Notes: generated by a model from the sequence alone, not told the origin. 64,000 nt of DNA from Streptomyces sp. MNU76 (GCF_020982545.1 NZ_JAJKLK010000021.1:62001-126000), one strand, 5' to 3'. Positions 8,428 through 16,224 are shown, numbered from the stretch's first letter. Numbers and translations are program-made.

Positions 8428-8723
8428 TCGTCGCCTTCTCCGTGACCCCCCTCGGGGTCGGCGAGGACGTGGGGGAGTACGTCGCCGAAGCCGTACGGGT
8501 GGTCCGCGAATCGGGTCTGCCGAACCGGACGGACGCCATGTTCACCTCGATAGAAGGTGACTGGCAGGAAGTCATGGACGTCGTGCGCCGAGCTGTCGCC
8601 GCCGTCGAGGAGCGCGCGCCCCGGGTCTCCCTCGTCCTCAAGGCCGACATCCGCCCCGGTGTGACGGACGGTCTCACCTCCAAGGTGGAGACGGTGGAAC
8701 GCCACCTGTCCGAGCCGTCGTAG
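8424..8723 (+). CDS. MTH1187-family thiamine-binding protein
   Basis: This 99-aa ferredoxin-like protein begins IVAFSVTPLGVGEDVGEYVAEAV and contains the family segment SIEGDWQEVMDVV. MTH1187/YqgV proteins bind thiamine or related pyrimidines and form tetramers. Its GTG overlaps the DUF3817 stop by 4 nt, so the two are coupled. A rho-independent-like hairpin follows 36 bp later. Confidence 0.88.
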   Translation: MIVAFSVTPLGVGEDVGEYVAEAVRVVRESGLPNRTDAMFTSIEGDWQEVMDVVRRAVAAVEERAPRVSLVLKADIRPGVTDGLTSKVETVERHLSEPS

Positions 8724-8758
8724 CGGCGTCCCGCACGCGGTCTCCGTTCTGAGCACCC

Positions 8759-8784
8759 AACCCCGGTCCTTTCGGGCCGGGGTT
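8759..8784 (+). terminator. Intrinsic terminator-like hairpin
   Basis: AACCCCGGTCC (8759-8769) pairs with GGGCCGGGGTT (8774-8784) around a TTTC loop, with one T.G wobble, and is followed by a short T tract. It separates the DUF3817/thiamine-binding operon from the SRPBCC operon. Confidence 0.8.
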
Positions 8785-8800
8785 TGCTCGTGCCGTGCTG

Positions 8801-8859
8801 TTTGAGCGATCGCTCAAATCGGAGTACGGTCGTGTCCAACGGATTGAGCAGTCGCTCAA
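8801..8859 (+). promoter_or_regulatory. Promoter with two TTGAGC-N4-GCTCAA palindromes
   Basis: A perfect 18-bp palindrome, TTTGAGCGATCGCTCAAA, spans 8801-8818. A second site, TTGAGCAGTCGCTCAA, spans 8844-8859, 42 bp centre to centre (four helical turns). A possible promoter overlaps the first: TTGAGC at 8802-8807, 17-bp spacer, TACGGT at 8825-8830. The best candidate ligand is the TetR regulator encoded third in the operon, at 10423. Confidence 0.65.
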
Positions 8860-8897
8860 AAATGGCTCAGCGACGGAACCGACCTGGGGGAACGCGG

Positions 8898-9644
8898 ATG
8901 GGGCTCTACATCGAGGCACGAGTACGGGCGGACCTGGAGGAGGTGTGGGCCCGCACCCAGGAGCCGGCCCTCCACCAGCGGTGGGACCTCCGCTTCACGG
9001 AGATCGACTACCTCCCGCGCGACGAGGGCGAGCCGCAGCGCTTCCGGTACGCCACCCGCCTGCTCCCCGGCCTGACGGTCGCCGGGACCGGCGTCTCGGC
9101 CGGGGAGAAGGAGCGCCCGGACGGCACCCGGACCTCGGCGTTGCGGTTCGCCTCGCCGCACCCGCTCTCCCTGATCGCCGAGGGCAGCGGCTACTGGCGC
9201 TACGTCCCGGACGGCGCGGGCGTCCGCTTCCTCACCGGCTACGACTACCGCCCCCGCTGGGGCCGCCCGGGCGCCCTCGCCGACCGCGTGCTGTTCCGCC
9301 CGCTCATGGGCTGGGCCACCGCCTGGTCCTTCGACCGCCTCCGCCTCTGGCTGGAGCGGGACATCACCCCCGAACGCGCCCTGCGGCGCTGGCTGGCCGA
9401 GGCGGTCGTGCGCGGGCTGATCGTCGTGGCCGCCTGCGCCGGGCTCGCGTACGGGGCGCTGGGGGATCCGACGGGCGTCCTGGCGCCGCTCGCGCTGTTC
9501 GCGACACCGGTCCTGGCCGTGTCGGCGGTGCTGGCCGCCCTGCTCGTACCGCCGCTGCCCGGCACCCCGTCCGCCCGCCGCTGTGTGCGGAAGGCACCGG
9601 CACGCGCGCGTGCGCCTCGTCTGCTCGCGACCCTGAAGGGATGA
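8898..9644 (+). CDS. SRPBCC (START-like) protein with C-terminal membrane segments
   Basis: The 248-aa product starts at the ATG at 8898, preceded by a GGGGG run, and begins MGLYIEARVRADLEEVWART, the first strand and helix of a polyketide-cyclase/SRPBCC lipid-binding fold. After about 165 residues two hydrophobic segments follow (about residues 175-195 and 200-225), so the ligand-binding domain is probably tethered to the membrane. The stop overlaps the ATG of the DUF4166 gene. The operon is preceded by two palindromes and ends with a TetR gene, suggesting self-regulated lipid or small-molecule handling. The ligand is unknown. Confidence 0.8.
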   Translation: MGLYIEARVRADLEEVWARTQEPALHQRWDLRFTEIDYLPRDEGEPQRFRYATRLLPGLTVAGTGVSAGEKERPDGTRTSALRFASPHPLSLIAEGSGYWRYVPDGAGVRFLTGYDYRPRWGRPGALADRVLFRPLMGWATAWSFDRLRLWLERDITPERALRRWLAEAVVRGLIVVAACAGLAYGALGDPTGVLAPLALFATPVLAVSAVLAALLVPPLPGTPSARRCVRKAPARARAPRLLATLKG

Positions 9645-10375
9645 CCGGCATGGATACCACGACACCGGGGACCGCCCCGTCCCGCTCCACCGCGCCGGCC
9701 TCGATCTTCCGTACGGTCATGGGGGCGGACTTCGACCGGCTCCACCCCGAGCTGCGCCGCCGCTTCTCGGTCGGACTGGCGAGTGGGCAGGCGGGCACGG
9801 GCCGGGGGGTGATGGACCGCGTCTGGCACGGGAGGGGCCTGGTGAAGCCGTTCCTCGCGCTCGGGGGCACCCGGAACATCCTCGTCCCGCGCGAGGGGCG
9901 CGACGTGCCCTTCACCATCGAGAACGTGCCGTACACCGACGGGTTCGGCCGTGAGACGGTGACCTTCGTGCGTACCTTCGACCTGCCGGGCGGGCCACGC
10001 CGGTTCGACGCCCAGATGGTGTTGAGCCCCAAGGGCGACCGCGTTCTCGACTACCTCGGCACCCATCAGCACCTCGCCAGCGACCTGCACTTCGCGGCGG
10101 AGCCCGACGGATCGCTGCTGATCCGCTCCGGCGAGCACCGCTTCCGGGAGGGGCCGGTCGACGTCCGGGTCCCCGGTCTCATCGGCGGCGACGCCGAGGT
10201 GCGGGAGCGGTTCGACGAGCGGACGGGGCGCTTTCGGATCCAGGTGCGGGTGGTGAACCGGCACTTCGGGCCGCTCTTCGGCTACGAGGGCTCGTTCACC
10301 GTGAGCTACCAGGACGTGCGGGTGTGCGGGGTGCGGGCCGGGTTGCGGCCGGTCCGTGAGGAGGCGCGGGCGTGA
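9641..10375 (+). CDS. DUF4166 domain protein
   Basis: The 244-aa product starts with the ATG at 9641, which overlaps the preceding stop (ATGA); a second ATG lies at 9650. It contains the DUF4166 signature beginning ASIFRTVMGADFDRLHPELRRRF and GRGVMDRVWHG, and ends in a predicted beta-rich region. No signal peptide is seen. DUF4166 has no assigned enzymatic role, though it often neighbours SRPBCC or NAD-binding proteins. Operon position suggests it works with the SRPBCC protein. Confidence 0.82.
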   Translation: MTGMDTTTPGTAPSRSTAPASIFRTVMGADFDRLHPELRRRFSVGLASGQAGTGRGVMDRVWHGRGLVKPFLALGGTRNILVPREGRDVPFTIENVPYTDGFGRETVTFVRTFDLPGGPRRFDAQMVLSPKGDRVLDYLGTHQHLASDLHFAAEPDGSLLIRSGEHRFREGPVDVRVPGLIGGDAEVRERFDERTGRFRIQVRVVNRHFGPLFGYEGSFTVSYQDVRVCGVRAGLRPVREEARA

Positions 10376-10422
10376 GCGGGGCGCGGGTATGAGCGGGGCG
10401 ACGGTATGAGAGGGGCGCGGGC

Positions 10423-11046
10423 GTGAGCGCGGCGACGCGGACGAAGCTGTTGGAGGGCGCGCTGCGGACGCTCGTCGAGCAGGGGATCGCCAAGACGTCC
10501 GCCCGTTCGATCGCGGCGACCGCCGGGGTGAACCAGGCGCTCGTCTTCTACCACTTCGGGTCCGTGGACGAACTCCTGGCGGAGGCCTGTCGGTACGGGG
10601 CGGAGCAGAGGGTCGCCCGGCACCGGGAGCGGATGGCGGCGATCGGCTCGCTCTCCGAACTGCTGGCCTTCGGGCGGGAGATGCACGTGGAGGAGCGGGC
10701 GGCGGGGCATGTGGCGGTGCTCGGTCAGCTGCTGGCGGGGGCAGACGCATCCTCGGCTGGCGCCGGCGACCGCGGCGGGCTGGACCTGTGGATCGCGGAG
10801 GTGGAGGGGTGCTGCGGCGGGTGCTCGCGGGTCGCCGCTCGGGGAGTTCGCCGATGCGCGGGGTTGGCTCGGGCCGTGGCTTCTTCTTTGTGGGGCTGGA
10901 GTTGTACGAGGGGGTTGATCCGGAGGGGCGGGGAGGCGTTGGGGGCGCTGGAGCAGCTTGCGGGGGTTGTCACGGCGTTGGATGGGCTGGGGCCTGTGGC
11001 TCAGCGGGCGGTTCGGCATCAGTTGCGGAAGGTCGCGGGGCGGTGA
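10423..11046 (+). CDS. TetR-family regulator with a frame-scrambled C-terminal half
   Basis: The N-terminal 100 residues are a clean TetR DNA-binding domain (TSARSIAATAGVNQALVFYHFGSVDELL). From about 10736 the single frame becomes Cys/Gly/Arg-rich and unlike a TetR ligand domain, while the other two frames carry plausible pieces: QTHPRLAPATAAG near 10742, VLRRVLAG at 10809, SPLGEFADARG at 10832 and VGLELYEGVDPEG near 10885. Joining them needs only base losses, and the frame returns to give LGALEQLAGVVTALDGLGP. Either the sequence has errors or the ligand domain is damaged. It probably binds the TTGAGC-N4-GCTCAA palindromes upstream of its operon. Confidence 0.8.
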   Translation: MSAATRTKLLEGALRTLVEQGIAKTSARSIAATAGVNQALVFYHFGSVDELLAEACRYGAEQRVARHRERMAAIGSLSELLAFGREMHVEERAAGHVAVLGQLLAGADASSAGAGDRGGLDLWIAEVEGCCGGCSRVAARGVRRCAGLARAVASSLWGWSCTRGLIRRGGEALGALEQLAGVVTALDGLGPVAQRAVRHQLRKVAGR

Positions 11047-11084
11047 GGCGGCGGCTGCGGGGCTGCGGCGGTTGTTGCGGCGAG

Positions 11085-11222
11085 TTTTCTCGCCCCGCCG
11101 CCCCTACCCGTCCCATCCTCAAGGGGCTGAGCGCCCCTTCGACCCCCGTCAAGATTCGGGGCTCCGCCCCGGACCCCGTTCGCGCAGTTCCCCGCGCCCC
11201 TAGATGCAGTTCCCCGCGTCCC
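11085..11222. repeat. Composite intergenic repeat, copy 2
   Basis: The element has the TCGCCCCGCCGCCCCTACCC block, then CAAGGGGCTGAGCGCCCCTT, CCGGGGC-type inverted repeats and the core GCGCAGTTCCCCGCGCCCCT, which is repeated imperfectly (GCAGTTCCCCGCGTCCC). It fills most of the 241-bp gap after the TetR gene. Confidence 0.75.
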
Positions 11223-11287
11223 TTACAGGGCGACCGAAAGGCGAGACGGGGCTGACCGGGATGTGACCGGCCGGTAAGGTCGGTGCC

Positions 11288-11797
11288 GTGCCGAAGCCGC
11301 TCAGCCTCTCCTTCGATCCCATCTCGCGCGCCGACGAGCACTGGAAGCAGCGCTGGGGAAGCGTCCCGTCCATGGCCGCGATCACATCGATCATGCGTGC
11401 CCACCAGATCCTTCTGGCGGAGGTCGACGCGGTGGTCAAGCCGTACGGGCTGACGTTCGCGCGCTACGAGGCCCTCGTGCTGCTCACCTTCTCGCAGAAG
11501 GGCGAGCTGCCGATGTCCAAGATCGGCGAGCGGCTCATGGTGCACCCCACGTCCGTGACGAACACCGTCGACCGCCTGGTGAGGTCCGGCCTCGTCGACA
11601 AGCGCCCGAACCCCAACGACGGCCGGGGCACCCTCGCCTCCATCACCGACAAGGGCCGCGAGGTCTGCGACGCGGCCACCCGGGACCTCATGGCCATGGA
11701 CTTCGGCCTCGGCGCCTACGACGCCGAGGAGTGCGCGGAGATCTTCGCGATGCTCAGGCCGCTGCGCGTGGCGGCGGGGGACTTCGAGGAGAGCTGA
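11288..11797 (+). CDS. MarR-family transcriptional regulator
   Basis: This 169-aa MarR protein starts at GTG 11288. The winged helix is visible as LPMSKIGERLMVHPTSVTNTVDRLVRSGLVDK and the wing as NDGRGTLASITDKG. The conserved neighbours DUF3817 and icmA follow on the same strand, so it may control acyl-CoA mutase expression; the 24-bp palindrome before icmA is a candidate target, but its length and symmetry would also suit a TetR protein. Confidence 0.9.
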   Translation: MPKPLSLSFDPISRADEHWKQRWGSVPSMAAITSIMRAHQILLAEVDAVVKPYGLTFARYEALVLLTFSQKGELPMSKIGERLMVHPTSVTNTVDRLVRSGLVDKRPNPNDGRGTLASITDKGREVCDAATRDLMAMDFGLGAYDAEECAEIFAMLRPLRVAAGDFEES

Positions 11798-11854
11798 GCG
11801 GGCGACCGAGGGGCGCTCGAAGATCGTGCCGGACCTGTGGCTAGGCTCGTGCGT

Positions 11855-12193
11855 ATGAAAAAGAGCGTGCTGACCCGCTACCGCGTCCTGGCCTACGTCA
11901 CCGGTGTGCTGCTGGTTCTGCTGACCCTGGGCATGATCGGCAAGTACGTGCTGGAACTGGACGGTGCCGCGGACTTCACGTACGTGGTCAGCCTCGCGCA
12001 CGGCTGGCTGTACGTCCTGTACCTGGTCTTCGCCTTCGATCTCGGCTCCAAGGCGAAGTGGCCGGTCAAGAAGCAGATCTGGGTGCTGCTGGCGGGCACG
12101 ATCCCGACGGCCGCCTTCTTCGTGGAGCGCCAGGTCAGCCGCGAGCTGGAAGCGAAGATCGAGGGCAGCTCGCTCGCGACCGCCAAGGCGTAG
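11855..12193 (+). CDS. DUF3817 small integral membrane protein (second copy)
   Basis: The 112-aa protein starts at the ATG at 11855 (MKKSVLTRYRVLAYV). Three hydrophobic stretches (YVTGVLLVLLTLGMI, HGWLYVLYLVFAFDL and WVLLAGTIPTAAFFV) match DUF3817. The paralogue at 8083 shares layout but little exact sequence. A possible -10 TAGGCT lies at 11842-11847, giving a very short leader. Confidence 0.86.
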   Translation: MKKSVLTRYRVLAYVTGVLLVLLTLGMIGKYVLELDGAADFTYVVSLAHGWLYVLYLVFAFDLGSKAKWPVKKQIWVLLAGTIPTAAFFVERQVSRELEAKIEGSSLATAKA

Positions 12194-12201
12194 ACGATTT
12201 C

Positions 12202-12227
12202 ACCGCCGTGCGGACGCGCACGGCGGT
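12202..12227 (+). terminator. Terminator-like hairpin after DUF3817
   Basis: ACCGCCGTGC (12202-12211) and GCACGGCGGT (12218-12227) form a perfect 10-bp stem with a 6-nt GGACGC loop; no U tract follows, as is usual in Streptomyces. It isolates icmA transcription from upstream genes. Confidence 0.7.
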
Positions 12228-12238
12228 CTGTCGTCGAC

Positions 12239-12262
12239 ATTTACTAGGACGTCCTAGTAAAT
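12239..12262 (+). promoter_or_regulatory. Perfect 24-bp palindrome abutting the icmA start
   Basis: The sequence is fully self-complementary; its inner 20 bases read TTACTAGGACGTCCTAGTAA. It ends 7 bp before the icmA ATG and overlaps where the -10 element or ribosome-loading region must be. It should be an operator for a dimeric repressor, with the MarR at 11288 and TetR at 14131 as local candidates. Confidence 0.7.
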
Positions 12263-12269
12263 TGGTGGT

Positions 12270-14054
12270 ATGGACGCTGACGCCATCGAAGAGGGCCGCC
12301 GCCGCTGGCAGGAACGCTACGACTCCGCGCGGAAGCGGGAGGCCGACTTCACGACGCTCTCCGGGGACCCGGTGGAGCCCGTGTACGGGCCCCGGCCGGG
12401 GGACGTGTACGAGGGCTTCGAGCGGATCGGCTGGCCGGGGGAGTACCCCTTCACCCGCGGGCTGTATCCGACCGGCTACCGGGGGCGGACCTGGACGATC
12501 CGCCAGTTCGCGGGGTTCGGGAACGCCGAGCAGACGAACGAGCGGTACAAGAAGATCCTCGCCAACGGCGGTGGAGGACTGTCCGTCGCGTTCGACATGC
12601 CGACGCTCATGGGGCGGGACTCCGACGAGCCGCGCTCGCTCGGTGAGGTGGGGCACTGCGGGGTCGCCATCGACTCCGCCGCCGACATGGAGGTGCTGTT
12701 CCAGGGCATCCCGCTGGGCGATGTCACCACCTCCATGACGATCAGCGGGCCCGCCGTCCCCGTCTTCTGCATGTACCTCGTGGCCGCCGAGCGGCAGGGC
12801 GTCGATCCGGGCGTGCTCAACGGCACCCTGCAGACCGACATCTTCAAGGAGTACATCGCGCAGAAGGAGTGGCTCTTCCAGCCCGAGCCGCATCTGCGCC
12901 TCATCGGCGACCTCATGGAGCACTGCGCGGCCGAGATCCCCGCGTACAAGCCGCTCTCCGTCTCCGGCTACCACATCCGCGAGGCCGGGGCCACGGCGGC
13001 GCAGGAGCTGGCGTACACGCTCGCCGACGGCTTCGGCTACGTGGAGCTGGGGCTCAGCCGGGGGCTGGACGTCGACGTGTTCGCGCCCGGGCTGTCCTTC
13101 TTCTTCGACGCGCACCTCGACTTCTTCGAGGAGATCGCCAAGTTCCGCGCGGCGCGCCGGATCTGGGCGCGGTGGATGCGGGACGTGTACGGGGCGCGGA
13201 CCGAGAAGGCCCAGTGGCTGCGGTTCCACACCCAGACCGCCGGGGTCTCGCTGACCGCGCAGCAGCCGTACAACAACGTGGTCCGTACGGCGGTGGAGGC
13301 GCTGTCGGCGGTGCTCGGCGGGACCAACTCGCTGCACACCAACGCCCTGGACGAGACGCTGGCGCTGCCGTCCGAGCAGGCCGCGGAGATCGCCCTGCGG
13401 ACGCAGCAGGTGCTGATGGAGGAGACCGGGGTCGCCAACGTGGCGGATCCGCTGGGTGGTTCGTGGTACGTCGAGCAGCTGACGGACCGTATCGAGGCCG
13501 ACGCCGAGAAGATCTTCGACCGGATCAAGGAGCGGGGGCTGCGGGCACATCCGGACGGGGTGCACCCGATCGGGCCGATCACCTCCGGGATCCTGCGGGG
13601 GATCGAGGACGGGTGGTTCACCGGGGAGATCGCGGAGTCCGCCTTCCGGTACCAACAGGCGCTGGAGAAGGGGGAGAAGCGGGTCGTCGGGGTCAATGTC
13701 CACCACGGCTCCGTGACCGGGGACCTGGAGATCCTGCGGGTCAGTCACGAGGTGGAGCGGGAGCAGGTGCGGGTGCTCGCGGCGCGCAAGGGGGCGCGGG
13801 ACGACGCCGCGGTGCGGTCCGCGCTCGACGCGATGCTCGCGGCGGCGCGGGGTGGGGCCAACATGATCGGGCCGATGCTGGACGCGGTGCGGGCCGAGGC
13901 GACGTTGGGGGAGATCTGCGGGGTGCTGCGGGAGGAGTGGGGGGTGTATACGGGCCGGCGGGGTTCTAGGCGCCGTTTCCGGCGGCGGGCGGTGTGGGGT
14001 TTCGCCCCCGCCGCCCCTACCCGTCCCGTCCTCAAAGGGGCTGCGCCCCTTTGA
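12270..14054 (+). CDS. icmA: Isobutyryl-CoA mutase large subunit; 3' end probably frameshifted
   Basis: IcmA interconverts isobutyryl-CoA and n-butyryl-CoA with coenzyme B12, joined by a separate small B12-binding subunit. The sequence shows the substrate-binding half only. Phe80 in WTIRQFAGFGNAEQTN and Gln198 in KEYIAQKEW replace the Tyr/Arg pair of methylmalonyl-CoA mutase and are diagnostic for IcmA. As written the frame runs to 14054 through a non-coding repeat. One missing base near 13953 would give the ending EPAGF, stop at 13967-13969 and a length of 566 aa, which I recall as the family length. meaB upstream and the palindrome at its start fit a regulated acyl-CoA unit. Confidence 0.92.
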   Translation: MDADAIEEGRRRWQERYDSARKREADFTTLSGDPVEPVYGPRPGDVYEGFERIGWPGEYPFTRGLYPTGYRGRTWTIRQFAGFGNAEQTNERYKKILANGGGGLSVAFDMPTLMGRDSDEPRSLGEVGHCGVAIDSAADMEVLFQGIPLGDVTTSMTISGPAVPVFCMYLVAAERQGVDPGVLNGTLQTDIFKEYIAQKEWLFQPEPHLRLIGDLMEHCAAEIPAYKPLSVSGYHIREAGATAAQELAYTLADGFGYVELGLSRGLDVDVFAPGLSFFFDAHLDFFEEIAKFRAARRIWARWMRDVYGARTEKAQWLRFHTQTAGVSLTAQQPYNNVVRTAVEALSAVLGGTNSLHTNALDETLALPSEQAAEIALRTQQVLMEETGVANVADPLGGSWYVEQLTDRIEADAEKIFDRIKERGLRAHPDGVHPIGPITSGILRGIEDGWFTGEIAESAFRYQQALEKGEKRVVGVNVHHGSVTGDLEILRVSHEVEREQVRVLAARKGARDDAAVRSALDAMLAAARGGANMIGPMLDAVRAEATLGEICGVLREEWGVYTGRRGSRRRFRRRAVWGFAPAAPTRPVLKGAAPL

Positions 14055-14128
14055 CCCCACGGTGAGTTCTTCGGGTGCGGGTCGTGGGGGCTTGTCGCGC
14101 AGTTCCCCGCGCCCCTGACGGGGCGCGT
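13999..14128. repeat. Composite intergenic repeat, copy 3
   Basis: This copy has every block of the element: TTCGCCCCCGCCGCCCCTAC, the AAAGGGGCTGCGCCCCTTT hairpin, TTCTTCGGGTGCGGGT and the core TCGCGCAGTTCCCCGCGCCC followed by TGACGGGGCGCG. It sits between the convergent icmA and TetR genes. Confidence 0.78.
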
Positions 14129-14130
14129 CC

Positions 14131-14757
14131 TTACGGTGCGCTCCTGTTCAGGCCGTGCAGCAGCAGGGCCGTGAAGCTCCGGGCCCACTCCTCGTCCGCC
14201 GGTTCCGCGCTGACCAGGGTGCGGTGGACCACGGCGCCCGCGACGACGTCGAAGATGAGGTCGACGGTGCGGGCGGCGGTGGCGGGGTCGGATTCCGGGG
14301 GGAGTTCGCCGCGGAGCTGGGCGCGGGCGCGGCCCTCCAGGACGAGGCGTTTCTGGCGGTCGACGATGGACGCGCGGATGCGTTCGCGCAGGGCGTCGTC
14401 GTGGGTCGACTCGGCGACGACGGCCATGAGGCCGCTCTTGGCCTCCGGGCGGGCCAGGATCGCCGCGAACTGAAGCACCACGCCCTCGATGTCGGCCGCG
14501 AGGCTCCCCCGGTCGGGGAGGCGCAGTTCGTCGAAGAGTTCCGCCACGGCGTCCACGACGAGTTCGTTCTTGCCGGTCCAGCGGCGGTAGAGCGTCGTCT
14601 TCGCGACACCCGCCCGGCCGGCCACGTCGCCCAGGGTCAGCCTCGACCAGCCCAGCTCGACCAGCGCCGCACGGGTCGCGGCCAGGATCGCGGTGTCCGC
14701 GGCGGCGCTGCGCGGACGGCCGCCCGTGGCTCGGGGGGCGGGGGTGCTGCTCTGCAT
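14131..14757 (-). CDS. TetR/AcrR-family transcriptional regulator
   Basis: I place the start at the ATG ending at 14757, giving 208 aa beginning MQSSTPAPRATGGRPRS; an upstream in-frame ATG at 14814 is less likely. The helix-turn-helix is GDVAGRAGVAKTTLYRRWTGKNELV, and the C-terminal domain resembles TetR_C_11 types with DLIFDVVAGAVVHR. It is divergent from the thioredoxin-TPR gene, and an inverted repeat CGCTAC-N5-GTAGCG lies between them. The effector is unknown. Confidence 0.9.
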   Translation of the reverse strand: MQSSTPAPRATGGRPRSAAADTAILAATRAALVELGWSRLTLGDVAGRAGVAKTTLYRRWTGKNELVVDAVAELFDELRLPDRGSLAADIEGVVLQFAAILARPEAKSGLMAVVAESTHDDALRERIRASIVDRQKRLVLEGRARAQLRGELPPESDPATAARTVDLIFDVVAGAVVHRTLVSAEPADEEWARSFTALLLHGLNRSAP

Positions 14758-14860
14758 CCGCCGACCATATCCGGCCGTTGTCCACGTCCTGCCCGCCGTC
14801 GTGAGGCAGATCACCGCGGAGTGGGTACTGAGGGGTACAGGAGAGCTTCCGGGCCCGCTA

Positions 14861-14877
14861 CGCTACGGGTCGTAGCG
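14861..14877. promoter_or_regulatory. Candidate TetR operator CGCTAC-N5-GTAGCG
   Basis: Six-bp arms at 14861-14866 and 14872-14877 flank GGGTC. The site is central in the divergent region between the TetR gene and the thioredoxin-TPR gene, as expected for an autoregulatory operator. Confidence 0.5.
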
Positions 14878-14944
14878 AAAGTCTGGTGGACTCCTGGCCC
14901 AGGACGCTTTTCACCTGCGTGCTCGGAAGGGGGAGGATGTACTC

Positions 14945-15922
14945 ATGCAGCCACGGAACATGTCCATGAGCGGAGTCGTCGACCTCGCCGCGGTGAAGGC
15001 GGCCCAGGAGGCCAAGGCGAAGGCGGAACAGGCGCGCGCCGAAGCGGCCCGGCAGGGCGGAGGAGGGGCGGTCTCCCCGGCCGACCTGGTCATCGACGTC
15101 GACGAGGCCGGGTTCGAGAGCGAGGTCCTGCAGCGGTCCACCGAAGTCCCCGTCGTCATCGACTTCTGGGCCGAGTGGTGCCAGCCCTGCAAGCAGCTCA
15201 GCCCGGTGCTTGAGCGCCTCGCCGTCGAGTACAACGGCAAGTTCGTCCTCGCCAAGATCGATGTCGACGCCAACCAGATGTTGATGCAGCAGTTCGGGAT
15301 CCAGGGGATCCCGGCCGTGTTCGCCGTCGTCGCCGGTCAGGCGCTCCCGCTCTTCCAGGGCGCCGCCCCCGAGCAGCAGATCCGCGCGACCCTCGACCAA
15401 CTCGTCCAGGTCGCCGAGCAGCGCTTCGGGCTCACCGGCCTGGTGGTGGACCCGGACGCCGAGGCCGGCGCCCCCGTGGAGGTGGCCCCGGAGATCCCGG
15501 CCGGCCCCTACGACCACCTGCTCGAAGCCGCCGTACGGGCCCTGGACGCGGGCGACTTCGGCGGCGCGGTGCAGGCGTACAAGAACGTACTGAGCGACGA
15601 CCCGGGCAACACCGAGGCCAAACTCGGCCTCGCGCAGGCCGAGTTGCTCCAGCGCGTGCAAGGTGCCGATCCGCAGGACGTACGCAAGGCGGCCGCCGAG
15701 AACCCCGGTGACGCGCAGGCGCAGATCGCGGCGGCGGACCTCGACCTCGTCGGCGGACATGTGGAGGACGCGTTCGGGCGACTCATCGACACGGTGCGGC
15801 GCACGGCCGGTGACGACCGGGACGCCGTACGGCTGCGACTGCTGGAGCTCTTCGAGGTGGTCGGCGGCGACGACCCGCGGGTGGCCGCGGCGCGTCGGTC
15901 GCTGGCGCGGGCCCTGTTCTGA
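14945..15922 (+). CDS. Thioredoxin-TPR (YbbN/CnoX-like) co-chaperone
   Basis: The 325-aa protein starts at ATG 14945 after GGGGGAGGA; another ATG follows at 14960. A Lys/Ala-rich N-terminal helix (AAQEAKAKAEQARAEAA) precedes a thioredoxin domain with WAEWCQPCKQL, so a CxxC pair is present, and the cis-Pro motif GIPAVFAVV. From about residue 190 TPR-like helices follow (AVRALDAGDFGGAVQAYKNV, LGLAQAELL). YbbN-type proteins protect or deliver unfolded clients to chaperones. A long non-coding stretch follows. Confidence 0.9.
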   Translation: MQPRNMSMSGVVDLAAVKAAQEAKAKAEQARAEAARQGGGGAVSPADLVIDVDEAGFESEVLQRSTEVPVVIDFWAEWCQPCKQLSPVLERLAVEYNGKFVLAKIDVDANQMLMQQFGIQGIPAVFAVVAGQALPLFQGAAPEQQIRATLDQLVQVAEQRFGLTGLVVDPDAEAGAPVEVAPEIPAGPYDHLLEAAVRALDAGDFGGAVQAYKNVLSDDPGNTEAKLGLAQAELLQRVQGADPQDVRKAAAENPGDAQAQIAAADLDLVGGHVEDAFGRLIDTVRRTAGDDRDAVRLRLLELFEVVGGDDPRVAAARRSLARALF

Positions 15923-16096
15923 CCTGTCCGTGACCCCTGCCTCGGCTGAGCGTTCGCTGTGACGGGCCGAGGCCCGGGGGGCTCGTGAACAACCCCGTTC
16001 CCGGGGTGCGGGGACGGGTGGTGCGCGAGTGAGAGATTTGACGACACAGCGACACCGCGGCCGCGCTTTGCCAAATCTTGGTAATCGCGGCCGCTG

Positions 16097-16109
16097 TTAC
16101 TGGCAGTAA
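16097..16109. promoter_or_regulatory. Inverted repeat TTACTG-G-CAGTAA
   Basis: Perfect 6-bp arms with a single central base. A near-identical second site is centred about 130 bp downstream at 16225-16240, suggesting paired operators for one regulator. Confidence 0.5.
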
Positions 16110-16224
16110 GAGAAACCCGTCGTTCTGTCGGACTCTGTCCGGCTGTCCACCCAAGTGTCGCCTCACTCGGCGCCACCCAGGGTCGCTGGCCGATGCCGAT
16201 GGGTCGTTGTTCGGTTATCCGTCC

